Below the pieces are notes generated by a model. The model was not told where the DNA came from, ran no database searches, and worked only from the letters and a program-made list of their open reading frames with translations. A stretch of DNA of 64,000 bases from Armatimonadota bacterium (lineage in GTDB: Bacteria > Armatimonadota > UBA5829 > DSUL01). Position numbers and translations under genes: made by a program. The stretch is taken from assembly GCA_020846715.1 (NCBI GenBank), contig JADLDK010000016.1:1-64000 (forward strand), in the 5' to 3' direction. Shown here piece by piece: positions 55,734 to 64,000 of this stretch. The number at the start of each line of letters is the position of its first letter. The stretch's first letter is position 1.

Positions 55734-56804
55734 TCATCTGGCCACTCCCGCGGAAGCGTTCTTGATCCGGTAGACGGCCGCCAGCACTTCAGCTACAGCC
55801 TCGTACAGCTCCAGCGGCACTTCACGTCCCACCTCAACGCTTCTGAACAGGGAGCGCGCCAGGGGAATGTTTCGCACGACAGGCACTTTGTGCTTCTCGG
55901 CGATCTCCTTGATCTTTTCCGCGACCAGGTTCTGTCCTTTAGCCACCACTTTTGGCGCCGCCATCTCACCGGCGTCGTACTTCAGAGCGACTGCGAAGTG
56001 GACCGGGTTGGTGATGACGACATCGGCCTTCGGAACGTCCGCCATCATCCGTTTTCGAGCCATCTCCCGCATAATCGAGCGGATGCGAGAGCGTGTGGTC
56101 GGGTCTCCTTCAGATCGCCGCAGGTCTTCTTTGAGCTCCTGGCGGGTCATCATCAGCTCCTGCATGTGCTGGCGGCGCTGAACGGCGTAGTCGATGCCGG
56201 CGATCACCAGAATGCTGCAGGTGGCGCGGACAATCATCTTCCAGGCCACAGCGCCCACGCCGGTCGCTATGCCGATCCACGAAGTGTTCATCAGATTGGC
56301 CAGCGTACCAGACTCTTCCCGCAGCGTGATCCAGATGACATAGCCCACCACCAGAACCTTCAAAGTTGTCTTGAAAAGCTCGAAAACACCGCGCTTCGAG
56401 AGCATCCTCTGCAGACCCTTCATCGGGTCAAGTCTTGTAAGCTGAGGCTGGAGAGGCTCAACAGAGAACACAAGTCCCACCTGCGCGGCGGTAGCCAGCG
56501 CGGCAACGCCCATACCTATCAGGAGCACCGGCAGCAGGATCATCACAGACTGCGTGAGAGCAAAGCGCCCCATCACACTCGCTGACTCCAGATCGAAGCT
56601 GCGCACCGGCCAGGTCGTGAAGCAGTACACGCAAAGGTTGCGCAGGCGCTCCGTGAAAGCGGGTCCCATCGTCTTGAGAGTGATCAGAGCCGCCAGAACA
56701 GCCAGACTCGAAGACAGTTCAACTGAGCGCGCAGCCTGACCCTTTCGACGCGCCTCTTCGCGGCGACGGTCTGTCGGTTGTTCTGTTTTTTCTTCAAGCG
56801 CCAT
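55734..56804 (-). CDS. flhB: Flagellar export switch protein FlhB
   Basis: Substrate-specificity switch of the flagellar type III secretion system, 356 residues. N-terminal EKTEQPTDRRREEARRKGQ, four helices and a cytoplasmic domain with the self-cleavage site N266-P267-V268-H269, in the context ITNPVHFAVALKYD. Most FlhB proteins have NPTH; Val at the third position is a conservative change that should keep Asn cyclisation. After cleavage the domain changes export from hook to filament substrates. ATG start 8 bases after fliR. Confidence 0.95.
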   Translation of the reverse strand: MALEEKTEQPTDRRREEARRKGQAARSVELSSSLAVLAALITLKTMGPAFTERLRNLCVYCFTTWPVRSFDLESASVMGRFALTQSVMILLPVLLIGMGVAALATAAQVGLVFSVEPLQPQLTRLDPMKGLQRMLSKRGVFELFKTTLKVLVVGYVIWITLREESGTLANLMNTSWIGIATGVGAVAWKMIVRATCSILVIAGIDYAVQRRQHMQELMMTRQELKEDLRRSEGDPTTRSRIRSIMREMARKRMMADVPKADVVITNPVHFAVALKYDAGEMAAPKVVAKGQNLVAEKIKEIAEKHKVPVVRNIPLARSLFRSVEVGREVPLELYEAVAEVLAAVYRIKNASAGVAR

Positions 56805-56812
56805 TTAGATTT

Positions 56813-57595
56813 TCAGTGCCCCAGCGCCCGCGCCGCCACCATCACGTCGCCATACATCCCTCTCAGCAAATGCGTCAGCACAACTCCCATCACCGGCAAC
56901 CCAACCGCCAATGCGCAGATTCCAACTCCTATTTTCAGCGGCAGCCCCACCATCAGCAGGTTGAGCTGAGGAGATGTCCGCGCAACCAGCCCAAGCGCGA
57001 TGTCACACAGCAGCATCAGACCGATGATCGGCCCGGCTATCTTCAGCCCGGTGAGAAACACCTCCACGAAGATCTCCATCACCGGACGGGAAGCCGCCGC
57101 CAGGTTGGCCGGGGCGCCCGGAGCGATGATGCCAAAGCTCTCTACCAGCCCCTGGATCAACAGGTGATGCGCGCCCACCACCAGAAACAGCAGCGTCGCG
57201 AACATCTGGAGAAAGCGCGCCGCAACCGGCATCTGCACGTTGCTGATCGGATCCACACTGCCGGAGAGCCCAAACCCTATTTCGTAGTCCATCAGCTCAC
57301 CAGCCATCTGCGCAGCCGAGATGACCAGGCTCGCTATGAAGCCGATAGCCAGCCCGACCGTCACCTCTCGCGCCAAACCCACCACCAGCGGCAGTGGGCT
57401 GGCCTGCGTGAACTGAGGCGCTGATCCGGACACCGGCGCAACCGCCGCTGCCAGCGCAACGATTATGATGATGCGCACCTGCACCGGAACCTTCGCCTGC
57501 CCAAATATGGGCGCGACGGAAAAAATGCCGCCAACTCTGCCGAGCACCAGCAGAAATCGAATCAGTTGTTCGCTCCACAAATCCAGAACTGTCAC
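56813..57595 (-). CDS. fliR: Flagellar export protein FliR
   Basis: Membrane gate subunit of 260 residues with six hydrophobic helices. Family features: LWSEQLIRFLLVLGRVGGIFSVAPIFGQAKVPVQVRIII, the QMAGELMDYEIGFGLSGSVDPISNVQMPV segment, HHLLIQGLVESF and IMLCDIALGLVARTSPQLNLLMVGLPLKIGVG-type C-terminal helices. It assembles with FliP and FliQ as the 5:4:1 helical export pore. Start ATG 18 bases after the fliQ stop. Strong family match. Confidence 0.95.
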   Translation of the reverse strand: MTVLDLWSEQLIRFLLVLGRVGGIFSVAPIFGQAKVPVQVRIIIIVALAAAVAPVSGSAPQFTQASPLPLVVGLAREVTVGLAIGFIASLVISAAQMAGELMDYEIGFGLSGSVDPISNVQMPVAARFLQMFATLLFLVVGAHHLLIQGLVESFGIIAPGAPANLAAASRPVMEIFVEVFLTGLKIAGPIIGLMLLCDIALGLVARTSPQLNLLMVGLPLKIGVGICALAVGLPVMGVVLTHLLRGMYGDVMVAARALGH

Positions 57596-57613
57596 GTCAG
57601 AATCTCGATTTCC

Positions 57614-57880
57614 TCAGCGCACAAGCTGCGGGATAGACAGAAGCAGATCCCGCGAAAAACCTACGAGCATCTTCAGCATCCACGGGCCGAAAAATACTCC
57701 GGAAAGTACGACAGCGATGATTTTTGGGACAAAGGAGATTGTGGCTTCCTGAATCTGTGTGGCGGCCTGAAAAATGCTGACCAGAAGCCCAACCACAAGA
57801 CCGACAATCAGCACCGGAGCGCACAGGATCAGCGCAATCGAAATAGATTTTTGAGCCAGATGCAAGACTGCGGAATCCAT
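57614..57880 (-). CDS. fliQ: Flagellar export protein FliQ
   Basis: Two-helix gate subunit of 88 residues. The sequence ALILCAPVLIVGLVVGLLVSIFQAATQIQEATISFVPKIIAVVLSGVFFGPWMLKMLVGF carries the family's GLLVSIFQAATQIQEATLSFVPKI motif almost unchanged. ATG start; 25 bases after fliP. Works with FliP and FliR in the export pore. Confidence 0.95.
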   Translation of the reverse strand: MDSAVLHLAQKSISIALILCAPVLIVGLVVGLLVSIFQAATQIQEATISFVPKIIAVVLSGVFFGPWMLKMLVGFSRDLLLSIPQLVR

Positions 57881-57905
57881 TTGTTACTCCTCGAAACACC
57901 GTCCG

Positions 57906-58685
57906 TCAATGAAACGACAGCGAAAGCGACTGCGCTATGAGCTGCCATCCGTCCACTAGGACGAACAGCAGAATCTTGAATGGCAGACTCACCAGAACCG
58001 GCGGCAGCATCATCATTCCCATTGACATCAGGGTGATGGAAACCACCATATCAATCACCAGAAAGGGGATGAAGATGACGAACCCAATTGTGAAAGCGGT
58101 CTTGAGCTCGCTGATAATGAACGCGGGCGCAAGAACGCTGGTGGGAATGTCGGCCTGAGTGTGCGGGCGCGGCATTTTGGACAGCTTGACAAACAGAGCG
58201 ACGTCGCTCTCCCGCGTCTGCTTGAACATGAATGCGCGCACTGGCTTTGAGCCGCGGTCCACCGCCTGATCGAAGTCAATCTGCTTTGCCATGAACGGCT
58301 TGACCGCCTTTTCGTTGACCTGATTCAGCGTTGGCGCCATCGTGAAGAAAGTGAGAAACAGAGCCAGGCCCAGCAGCACTGCGTTTGGCGGAACCTGTTG
58401 CGTCCCGAGAGCGCTGCGCGTCAGGCTGAGCACGATGACAATGCGCGTGAAGCTGGTGCACATCAGCAGAATGGCAGGCGCGACGCTCAGCACTGTGAGC
58501 ATCAGCAGAAGCTGCACTGTCGCGGAGACATCCTCCGGACTCCTGGACGTGCCCACGCCAACTGAAAGCTTGGGAATCCCCGCCAGGCTCTGGGCATGAA
58601 GCGCACCGCATGTCAGAAAAACCATGCCAAGCGTCACGCTCAGCACGGCTCCTGACCGGGCAAAGATGCGGGTGCGCGCTTTCAT
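57906..58685 (-). CDS. fliP: Flagellar export protein FliP
   Basis: Gate subunit of 259 residues with a cleavable signal peptide (MKARTRIFARSGAVLSVTLGMVFLTCGALHA). Four membrane helices and the conserved LLLMLTVLSVAPAILLMCTSFTRIVIVLSLTR, TQQVPPNAVLLGLALFLTFFTMAP and DMVVSITLMSMGMMMLPPVLVSLPFKILLFVLVDGW are seen. Its ATG shares a base with the fliO stop (TGATG), so translation is coupled. Length and motifs match the family. Confidence 0.96.
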   Translation of the reverse strand: MKARTRIFARSGAVLSVTLGMVFLTCGALHAQSLAGIPKLSVGVGTSRSPEDVSATVQLLLMLTVLSVAPAILLMCTSFTRIVIVLSLTRSALGTQQVPPNAVLLGLALFLTFFTMAPTLNQVNEKAVKPFMAKQIDFDQAVDRGSKPVRAFMFKQTRESDVALFVKLSKMPRPHTQADIPTSVLAPAFIISELKTAFTIGFVIFIPFLVIDMVVSITLMSMGMMMLPPVLVSLPFKILLFVLVDGWQLIAQSLSLSFH

Positions 58686-59821
58686 CAGACCTGGGGGGAC
58701 TCCAGACGGCTGCGAAGCTCATCAATAAACTGCGTGCTTTTGCGGATTTCCGCAGCAACTTTGCGGGCAGCGGCGGGCTGTTGCGCAGGCTGCTTCGGCC
58801 TTGCCTGCACTGTACCCAGACGGCTCTTGAATCCCTCCAGCACCGCCGGCAGCAGCGAGCTCATGAAATTGACCGATGGCGAGTCTTCATGCTCCAGAGT
58901 CTGAGCGGAGGACTCCGCGCCTGTTGTTGAGCCAGAGCCGTGATCTCTTGCGCTTCTGAGCTCAGGCTCCTTGATCTCAAAGTTGTCATCCAGCGCAGCC
59001 AGAATATTCACTTGTCCCTGCGCCGTGCCGACGAGAAAGCGCTTCCCGTTGATGTTGACCAGATGCACAGCCGTTCCGGCGCTCAGCGGCGCGCTCTCTT
59101 CAACAATCAGCGTGCGCGCGCCGAAGCGCAGCGGCTTGCCTGTGCGCGTCCAGAAGAGCTTGAGAGCCACGACCGACAGATAGGCCAGGACCAGAACAAG
59201 CGCCAGCTTCGCCAGAAAACCCAGGCCGGCGCCAATCCCTGTGAGGGCTGTGCCAAAGGAAGAGCTCTGGCCTTCAGGCTCAAACAGCTTGCCCTGCGAT
59301 TCTCTGTCAGGCTGTACAGCAGCGGCGGGCGCTGCGGTGCTGCGGGCAGAGGACTTCACTTTAGCGGCGTGAGCGGGCTCCGTTGGCCTTTCCTCTGTTA
59401 CGGACGGACGGGCGAGAACGGGCCTGGCGGCAGACGCCTTTGAGTTACGCTCTCGCGCGGAGGCTGCGGCAGGTGGATTTGTCACAGGACGTGGCTGGAC
59501 TGTTTCCACTGGACGGGAGCGAGGCGCGCGGGTTACCCGGGGAGCGGGCGTGGTTTTTTCCACGGGCCTGGGCGCGCGGCGAGCGTCCAGCTTCTGCTGC
59601 GCCCACTTAGACCCAGAAGCCGCCAAATCCTCAAGAGATTTGGCCTCAGGCTTGACAGTTGCGGCGGGTTTCTCAGCTTTGGCCTGCTCTTTCGCAGCAG
59701 CGCGAGCTGCCGCCATTTCCGCAATCTCCTCAGCTTTGGTCTTTGGCTCCGGCCCCTGGGCAAAGACAACCCCTGCCACAGCCGCGAGCAACAGAAGTAC
59801 CACGACACACGCTCTACGCAA
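58685..59821 (-). CDS. fliO: Flagellar assembly protein FliO, with long periplasmic domain
   Basis: FliO-type assembly chaperone of FliP, about 378 residues from the TTG at 59821, which overlaps the fliN stop and begins a signal peptide (LRRACVVVLLLLAAVAGVVFAQG). Unlike compact FliO (about 120 residues) it has a very long Ala/Pro/Arg/Lys-rich region of about 180 residues. Then come the conserved helix LAKLALVLVLAYLSVVALKLFW and LIVEESAPLSAGTAVHLVNINGKRFLVGTAQGQVNILAAL, followed by an acidic and basic C-terminal tail. The frame continues upstream to 59908 inside fliN; the TTG with GGAAAGGGA before it is the more likely start. Confidence 0.88.
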   Translation of the reverse strand: MRRACVVVLLLLAAVAGVVFAQGPEPKTKAEEIAEMAAARAAAKEQAKAEKPAATVKPEAKSLEDLAASGSKWAQQKLDARRAPRPVEKTTPAPRVTRAPRSRPVETVQPRPVTNPPAAASARERNSKASAARPVLARPSVTEERPTEPAHAAKVKSSARSTAAPAAAVQPDRESQGKLFEPEGQSSSFGTALTGIGAGLGFLAKLALVLVLAYLSVVALKLFWTRTGKPLRFGARTLIVEESAPLSAGTAVHLVNINGKRFLVGTAQGQVNILAALDDNFEIKEPELRSARDHGSGSTTGAESSAQTLEHEDSPSVNFMSSLLPAVLEGFKSRLGTVQARPKQPAQQPAAARKVAAEIRKSTQFIDELRSRLESPQV

Positions 59822-60305
59822 CTTTGTTGTCCCTTTCCGCCGTGCTGACAACTTCCGTAACCCGCACCCCGAAATTCTCATCAATGACAACAACCTCTCC
59901 GCGGGCAATCAACTTGTTGTTCACGTAGAGATCGACTGGCTCACCGGCGATGCGGTCAAGCTCTACCACTGACCCCGGCCCCAGAGCCAGAGCCTCTTTT
60001 ATGGTGAGATCGCGCCGTCCAAGCTCCGCTGTCAGCACAAGCTGCACGTCCAGCAGAAGGTCAATGGACTTGGGAGCCTCCACGCCTGATTGCTGTGCGC
60101 GCAAAGAGCCAAACTGCACGTTCTGAACTGACGCGGTCTCAGAAGCGTGAGAACCGTAGATTGCTGCGTCAGCGGGAGCCTCAGACTCAGAATCGGCGCT
60201 GTGAACGACCTCAAGCTCCGGTGAATCCGCGGGTGTCTGCCCGGATGCGCCCTCTTCGCTCACAGGCGCACTATCCATCTCATCTTGCGAAAGGCCTTCG
60301 CCCAT
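59814..60305 (-). CDS. fliN: Flagellar motor switch protein FliN
   Basis: C-ring component of 163 residues. The first 75 residues form an acidic, Ser/Ala/Glu-rich extension (SPELEVVHSADSESEAPADAA). The C-terminal SpoA domain (about 80-155) shows the signature LLLDVQLVLTAELGRRDLTIKEALALGPGSVVELDRIAGEPVDLYVNNKLIARGEVVVIDENFGVRVTEV split around strands. ATG start with GGAAGGA nine bases upstream. It is the first gene of the minus-strand flagellar operon; no fliM lies upstream. The terminal switch partners must be encoded elsewhere. Confidence 0.93.
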   Translation of the reverse strand: MGEGLSQDEMDSAPVSEEGASGQTPADSPELEVVHSADSESEAPADAAIYGSHASETASVQNVQFGSLRAQQSGVEAPKSIDLLLDVQLVLTAELGRRDLTIKEALALGPGSVVELDRIAGEPVDLYVNNKLIARGEVVVIDENFGVRVTEVVSTAERDNKVA

Positions 60306-60882
60306 TGACTGACTGTCCTTCCTGACGCCTCAAGCGCCGACAACGCCGCGCGGTCCCCCGCACAGCGGTTGAGCCGGGTAAAAGCGTCACTGATTCGGTT
60401 GAAATACTCTGTCGGGATTGCCTGACATCCAGGACCTGCCGCCGCAGACCGGTGTCCGCCTCTGAGTTCTCAGGGCGTTTTGGTCTCTATCCGGGCGAAG
60501 TCGCTTCTTCGGTTGTCAGGTCTCAAGTGGGGTGGACATCGTGTCCGGACGAAAACACGGATAGGACCGCGCTTGCGTCAAAGGGCGTCATCTTGAGCAG
60601 ATTCTCCTGCGCCGCCGGTTTTTGCCGGTGGTGGCTCCGGAGTGGCCCACCAGACCCGGATCAGCATCCCCGTACAATCACCGGGACATCCGATCAGCAC
60701 CATAATCGGCACGAAGTGTGGAAACCTTTAACGGTTTTTGAAGTTTCTCTACCAGCTTTTTTGGCGGGCAAGACGACGCCCAAGCATTCGGGTACTGGCC
60801 GGGTCAAATGCGGCTATCGGCTATAATGCAATTTCTGGGTGGCGCTGGAGCGCGCACTTTGGGCGGAGGTTTGACACCAACT
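60306..60882. other. Divergent intergenic region between fliN and glyS
   Basis: Must hold the promoter of the flagellar operon (minus strand) and of glyS (plus strand). A perfect TATAAT lies at 60822-60827, 55 bases before the likely glyS start, with a poor -35. A structured leader is possible (see rejected T-box note). I found no clear FliA/WhiG-type TAAA...GCCGATAA promoter for fliN. Confidence 0.45.
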
Positions 60883-62262
60883 GTGGTTGATATGGACACA
60901 ATCGTGTCGCTGTGCAAGCGACGCGGCTTTATCTTTCAGTCGAGCGAGATATACGGAGGCATTCAGGGAGTCTTTGACTACGGCCCTCTTGGAGTGGAGC
61001 TGAAGAACAATCTCAAGAAGCTCTGGTGGCGGCACAACGTCTATGAAAGAGACGATATGGAGGGTCTGGACGCCAGCATCCTGATGAACCGCAGAGTCTG
61101 GAAGTACTCCGGCCACGAAGACACATTTGTCGATCCGATGGTGGACTGCAAACTGTGCAAGGGGCGCTTCAGGGCGGACAAGCTTGGCGAAAGTCAGTGC
61201 CTGCTGCACTCAAAGCTTCATCCGGGTGAGTGTGAAGGAGAGCTGACTGAGCCGCGCGCCTTCAACATGATGTTCAGGACGCAGGTCGGGCCTGTCGCGG
61301 ACGATGAGTCCTTCGCTTACCTGCGCCCGGAGACGGCGCAGGGTATCTTCGTCAACTTCAAGAATGTGCTCGACTCCACAAACCGCAAGCTCCCGTTTGG
61401 AATCGCGCAGATTGGCAAAGCCTTTCGCAATGAGATCACGCCACGCAACTTTATCTTCCGCGTGCGCGAGTTCGAGCAGATGGAGATTGAGTACTTCTGC
61501 CGTCCGGAGGAGGCTGAGGGCGCTTTTGACGCGTGGGTGAAAGACCATGTGGACTTCTGGGTCAATGAGGTGGGGCTGGACCGCGAAAAGCTGCGGCTGT
61601 ACGAAGTTCCCGAGTCCGACCGCGCCCACTACTCCAAGCGCACCATTGACATTTTCTACCAGTATCCGATCGGCTGGGAGGAGCTGGAAGGCATCGCGAA
61701 CAGGACGGACTATGACCTCGGATCGCACTCCCGGCAGCAGGACAGCCTGGGCGTGCAGGCGCAGGTCATTCCGAATGAGCACACCACCGAAAAGCTGACC
61801 TACTTCGACCACACCACGAACAAGCACGTGGTTCCCTTTGTTGTGGAGCCTTCTGCGGGTGTGGACCGCGGTGTGCTGGCGGCGCTTTGCGAAGCCTACG
61901 ATGAGGAGACGCTGGAGAACGGCGAAAAGCGCGTGGTCCTGCGTCTGAAGCCCGCTCTGTCACCAATCAAGGTAGCCGTTCTACCGCTGAAAAAGAACAC
62001 TCCAGAGATTGTGGCCATGGCAAAGAGCATCAAGAACGAGCTTCAAAAAGGGGGACAGATGCGCGCGGTGTACGACGACACTGCGGCGATTGGCAAACTG
62101 TACCGGCGTCAGGACGAAGTCGGCACACCGTTTTGCGTAACCGTGGATTTTCAGTCACTGGAAGATCAGACCGTCACCGTGCGCGACCGCGACAGCATGC
62201 AGCAGGCGCGCCTGCACATCAACGAGCTGAAAGCAGCCCTTCAGGACCGCCTGGATTCCTGA
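60883..62262 (+). CDS. glyS: Glycyl-tRNA synthetase, dimeric (eukaryotic-like) type
   Basis: Charges tRNA-Gly; single-chain class II synthetase of about 459 residues. Conserved start [38 protein letters not shown], then motif 2-type [42 protein letters not shown] and the C-terminal anticodon-binding domain ([15 protein letters not shown]). A Cys cluster ([19 protein letters not shown]) near residues 80-100 suggests a zinc site. I place the start at GTG 60883, with CGGAGG 13 bases before; ATG 60892 is next. The longer frame from 60808 overlaps the TATAAT box. Confidence 0.93.
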   Translation: MVDMDTIVSLCKRRGFIFQSSEIYGGIQGVFDYGPLGVELKNNLKKLWWRHNVYERDDMEGLDASILMNRRVWKYSGHEDTFVDPMVDCKLCKGRFRADKLGESQCLLHSKLHPGECEGELTEPRAFNMMFRTQVGPVADDESFAYLRPETAQGIFVNFKNVLDSTNRKLPFGIAQIGKAFRNEITPRNFIFRVREFEQMEIEYFCRPEEAEGAFDAWVKDHVDFWVNEVGLDREKLRLYEVPESDRAHYSKRTIDIFYQYPIGWEELEGIANRTDYDLGSHSRQQDSLGVQAQVIPNEHTTEKLTYFDHTTNKHVVPFVVEPSAGVDRGVLAALCEAYDEETLENGEKRVVLRLKPALSPIKVAVLPLKKNTPEIVAMAKSIKNELQKGGQMRAVYDDTAAIGKLYRRQDEVGTPFCVTVDFQSLEDQTVTVRDRDSMQQARLHINELKAALQDRLDS

Positions 62263-62321
62263 AAAGCTCCACAGTACGCTGAGCCGGGGACGGCGACGCG
62301 TACCACTGCTGAACATTTGCG

Positions 62322-63518
62322 ATGTCAGCCACTCCGGAGCAGATCGCCGCGCTCATTGACAGCCCGTACCGGGACTGTATCCCGCAGTGGAAGGATTTGC
62401 CAAAGGACCCTGTGCGACGCGTCACACTTCTGCGAAAAAGCGTGCCAGCCAGCGTCGCGCCGGTGATTCTGGAGCTCTCCGAGCTGCGCCACCGCGGGCG
62501 GGAAAAGTTCGGCCGCGCCTGCGAGATGTTCTTCGACCGGGAAGCGCTGGAGCAGTCCTCGTCCGAGGCGATAGCGGCTCTTCGAGCGGAGGCATTCAAG
62601 GACTGTGAGACGGTTGCAGACCTGACCTGCGGTATTGGCGGCGACACCTCAGCGCTGGCGCGACAGTGCCGAAAAGTGATAGCCTCTGATCTCAGCGCAG
62701 CCCGGGTTAGTATGAGCCAGTGGAACGTCGAAGCGCTGTGCGCCGCAGCTTCCATTCGCGGTGAGGTGAGCTTCCGCACAGCTTGCGCTCAGAACTACCC
62801 ACTGGCAGACGGCTATTTCCTGGATCCCTCTCGCAGAGCGTCAGGCCGCAAATCCAGGTTCCTGCGAGACCTCTCGCCGCCTGTCGAGCTCGTGAAGGAG
62901 CTGGCAGCTACATCAGACAGTGTAGGTGTGAAGCTGTCCGCCGCGACACCGGATGAAGAGTTGCTTGCGCTGGGAGGCAGCATTGACTTTGTCGCGAGCG
63001 CGGGTGTCTGCCGGGAGGCCTTTGTGCGCCTGGGCAGACTTTCCACAGGGACAACAAGGGCGCTCTTCCCGAAGAGAGGCGGTGGCTGGAGCGCACTGAG
63101 CGCGACGCCCGGCTCGCCTGGAGCTCCGCTTTCAGAGCCGCTGAAATTCCTGCTGGAGCCAAATCCCGCCATCATCCGAGCTTCCCTTCTGCCGGAGTTG
63201 TGTAGATGCGTGCACGCCGCTATTCTGGACCCGGAGAGCGCCTATTTGACTGCGGAGCGCCCATGCCCGGATTCCTCTGCGATGTCCTATGAGATTCACC
63301 GCTCGCTGCCCTTTTCACTCAAAGGCGTGAAGTCTCATCTGCGGGAAATAGGGATCGGACACGTTGAGGTCAAGAAGCGGGGGATTGACGCAGACGTAGA
63401 GGAGGTTCGCAGGCATCTGCAAAGCAAGCTCAACGGGCACGGCGTTGTTGTGCTGATGCGTCTGTCTGGAAAGCCGTGGGCCTTCATCTGCAGCGCTGTT
63501 CCCATCGGAGCGGACTGA
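62322..63518 (+). CDS. Class I SAM-dependent methyltransferase with THUMP-like domain
   Basis: Rossmann-type methyltransferase of 398 residues. An N-terminal helical region (1-75) includes RRVTLLRKSVPASVAPVILELSELRHRGREKF. The SAM-binding core has VADLTCGIGGDTSALARQ (about 94-111), the acidic strand VIASDLS and a FLDPSRRASGRKSRF motif (about 166-180). The C-terminal THUMP-like domain (about 300-395) ends in LKGVKSHLREIGIGHVEVKKRG. THUMP-like proteins of this type are presumed RNA modifiers, but the target is unknown. ATG start 59 bases after glyS. Confidence 0.85.
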   Translation: MSATPEQIAALIDSPYRDCIPQWKDLPKDPVRRVTLLRKSVPASVAPVILELSELRHRGREKFGRACEMFFDREALEQSSSEAIAALRAEAFKDCETVADLTCGIGGDTSALARQCRKVIASDLSAARVSMSQWNVEALCAAASIRGEVSFRTACAQNYPLADGYFLDPSRRASGRKSRFLRDLSPPVELVKELAATSDSVGVKLSAATPDEELLALGGSIDFVASAGVCREAFVRLGRLSTGTTRALFPKRGGGWSALSATPGSPGAPLSEPLKFLLEPNPAIIRASLLPELCRCVHAAILDPESAYLTAERPCPDSSAMSYEIHRSLPFSLKGVKSHLREIGIGHVEVKKRGIDADVEEVRRHLQSKLNGHGVVVLMRLSGKPWAFICSAVPIGAD

Positions 63519-63607
63519 ACGAGCGGCCGCCCACTTGCAGCGCTGTGCCAGCTTACGCTACTATCCGCCCCGGCGCCCTCCATAAAAGAGGCGCGGGAGG
63601 ATTCACA

Positions 63608-64000
63608 TTGAGCAAGACGAAGACACTTCTGTTCACTGGAGGTGAGATTCACGACTACAAGGGCGTTGGCGCGGAGCTGAAGCGGATTCTGGAGGCCTCT
63701 GGCAACTTTGAAGTAACGCACGTGGAGCAGGACCTGAACGTGTTCGCCAGTCCCGATCTGACTCAGTACGACGCGATCGTACTGTTTTACACCATCGGAG
63801 AACTCACGGATGCGCAGTACAACGGCCTGTCCAACTTTGTTAAAAGCGGCAAAGGGTTCGTCCCCATTCACTCTGGCGCGGATTCGTTCCAGAAGTGCCC
63901 GGAGTACCGCGCGTTGGTTGGCGGGCACTTTGTCACCCATCCCGCCTACCGCACCTATCAGGTCAGCGTGTTGGACCGTGAGCACGAAATCACCGAAGGG
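63608..64000 (+). CDS. ThuA domain protein, truncated at the window end
   Basis: 131 codons are open to the end of the window. TTG start with GGGAGG seven bases upstream decides the start. The sequence begins KTKTLLFTGGEIHDYKGVG, then DAIVLFYTIGELTDAQYNGLSNFVKSGKGFVPIHSGADSF and EYRALVGGHFVTHPAYRTYQV, the glutamine-amidotransferase-like ThuA fold. ThuA proteins act in trehalose or related sugar use. The C-terminal end is outside the window. Confidence 0.85.
   Translation, partial: MSKTKTLLFTGGEIHDYKGVGAELKRILEASGNFEVTHVEQDLNVFASPDLTQYDAIVLFYTIGELTDAQYNGLSNFVKSGKGFVPIHSGADSFQKCPEYRALVGGHFVTHPAYRTYQVSVLDREHEITEG

Noticed and set aside
60540-60800. T-box-like sequence in the glyS upstream region (AGGACCGCG followed by GCGTC).
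   Set aside because: The canonical GGGTGGNACCGCG core and a clear specifier loop for glycine are not found, and no terminator/antiterminator pair is evident. A covariance search would settle it.
60808-60882. Upstream ATG of the glycyl-tRNA synthetase frame.
   Set aside because: The frame here overlaps the TATAAT box at 60822-60827 and encodes residues not found in the family; starts at 60883 or 60892 fit better.

Overview
This is about 64 kb of chromosome with a GC content in the high fifties (my estimate). It is densely coded on both strands. I see no insertion sequence, prophage or CRISPR array. Several features suggest a motile, two-membrane bacterium on the Terrabacteria side of the tree. 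There is an outer-membrane-type beta-barrel protein, a WhiG/FliA-type sigma factor followed by a SwrB/DUF6115-like protein, a VanW protein, a bacterial alpha-2-macroglobulin and many secreted carbohydrate-active proteins. Armatimonadota would fit best, but that is inference; no 16S gene or ribosomal protein is present to settle it.

Layout. 1-1029: non-coding, with a very strong terminator. 1030-3787: gyrB and a LOG-family hydrolase. 3821-6019 (minus): nitroreductase, atypical SDR and greA. 6249-8270: a sugar isomerase-like TIM barrel and a GH20-like protein. 8386-13452: a tightly overlapping polyphosphate-type operon (CHAD, short Ppx/GppA, stand-alone HD, full-length Ppx/GppA-HD, EamA transporter). 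13876-17455: response regulator, YdcF-like protein and surface-sugar genes (RfbC-like cupin, rmlB, gmhB). 17442-23204: outer-membrane protein, GHL10 hydrolase, PfkB kinase, isoprenylcysteine methyltransferase-like protein and SPOR protein. 23432-30059: a large secreted protein with six GYTS/GGGGSG repeats, a GT2-TPR glycosyltransferase, a phosphodiester glycosidase and a Cys-rich secreted protein. 30412-35018: msrB, CBS-GGDEF protein, an unknown protein, DoxX and a pectate-lyase-like beta-helix protein. 35218-39018: a tetR-emrA-emrB-like efflux operon. 39954-47036: a polytopic membrane protein, VanW and a 1574-residue alpha-2-macroglobulin with an intact thioester motif. 47498-49830: ferredoxin, tRNA-Ser(GGA) and a PIG-L deacetylase. 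49810-60305 (minus): a long flagellar export and regulation operon (fliN, fliO, fliP, fliQ, fliR, flhB, flhA, flhF, a 73-aa membrane protein, the sigma factor, a 62-aa protein, a SwrB-like DUF6115 protein, DUF2752). 60883-64000: glycyl-tRNA synthetase, a THUMP-like methyltransferase and a ThuA-domain protein cut by the window end.

How the genes work together. The flagellar operon holds nearly the whole membrane export gate plus the flagellar GTPase and sigma factor. FliM and FlhG are absent from it, and small uncharacterised proteins sit where other bacteria carry FlhG and SwrB. The polyphosphate operon pairs a CHAD protein with two versions of exopolyphosphatase, one split into two genes and one fused. 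The alpha-2-macroglobulin and VanW genes overlap by four bases, so they are almost certainly co-translated. The most promising under-described systems are these three operons, the repeat protein and the CBS-GGDEF protein with an extra C-terminal domain.
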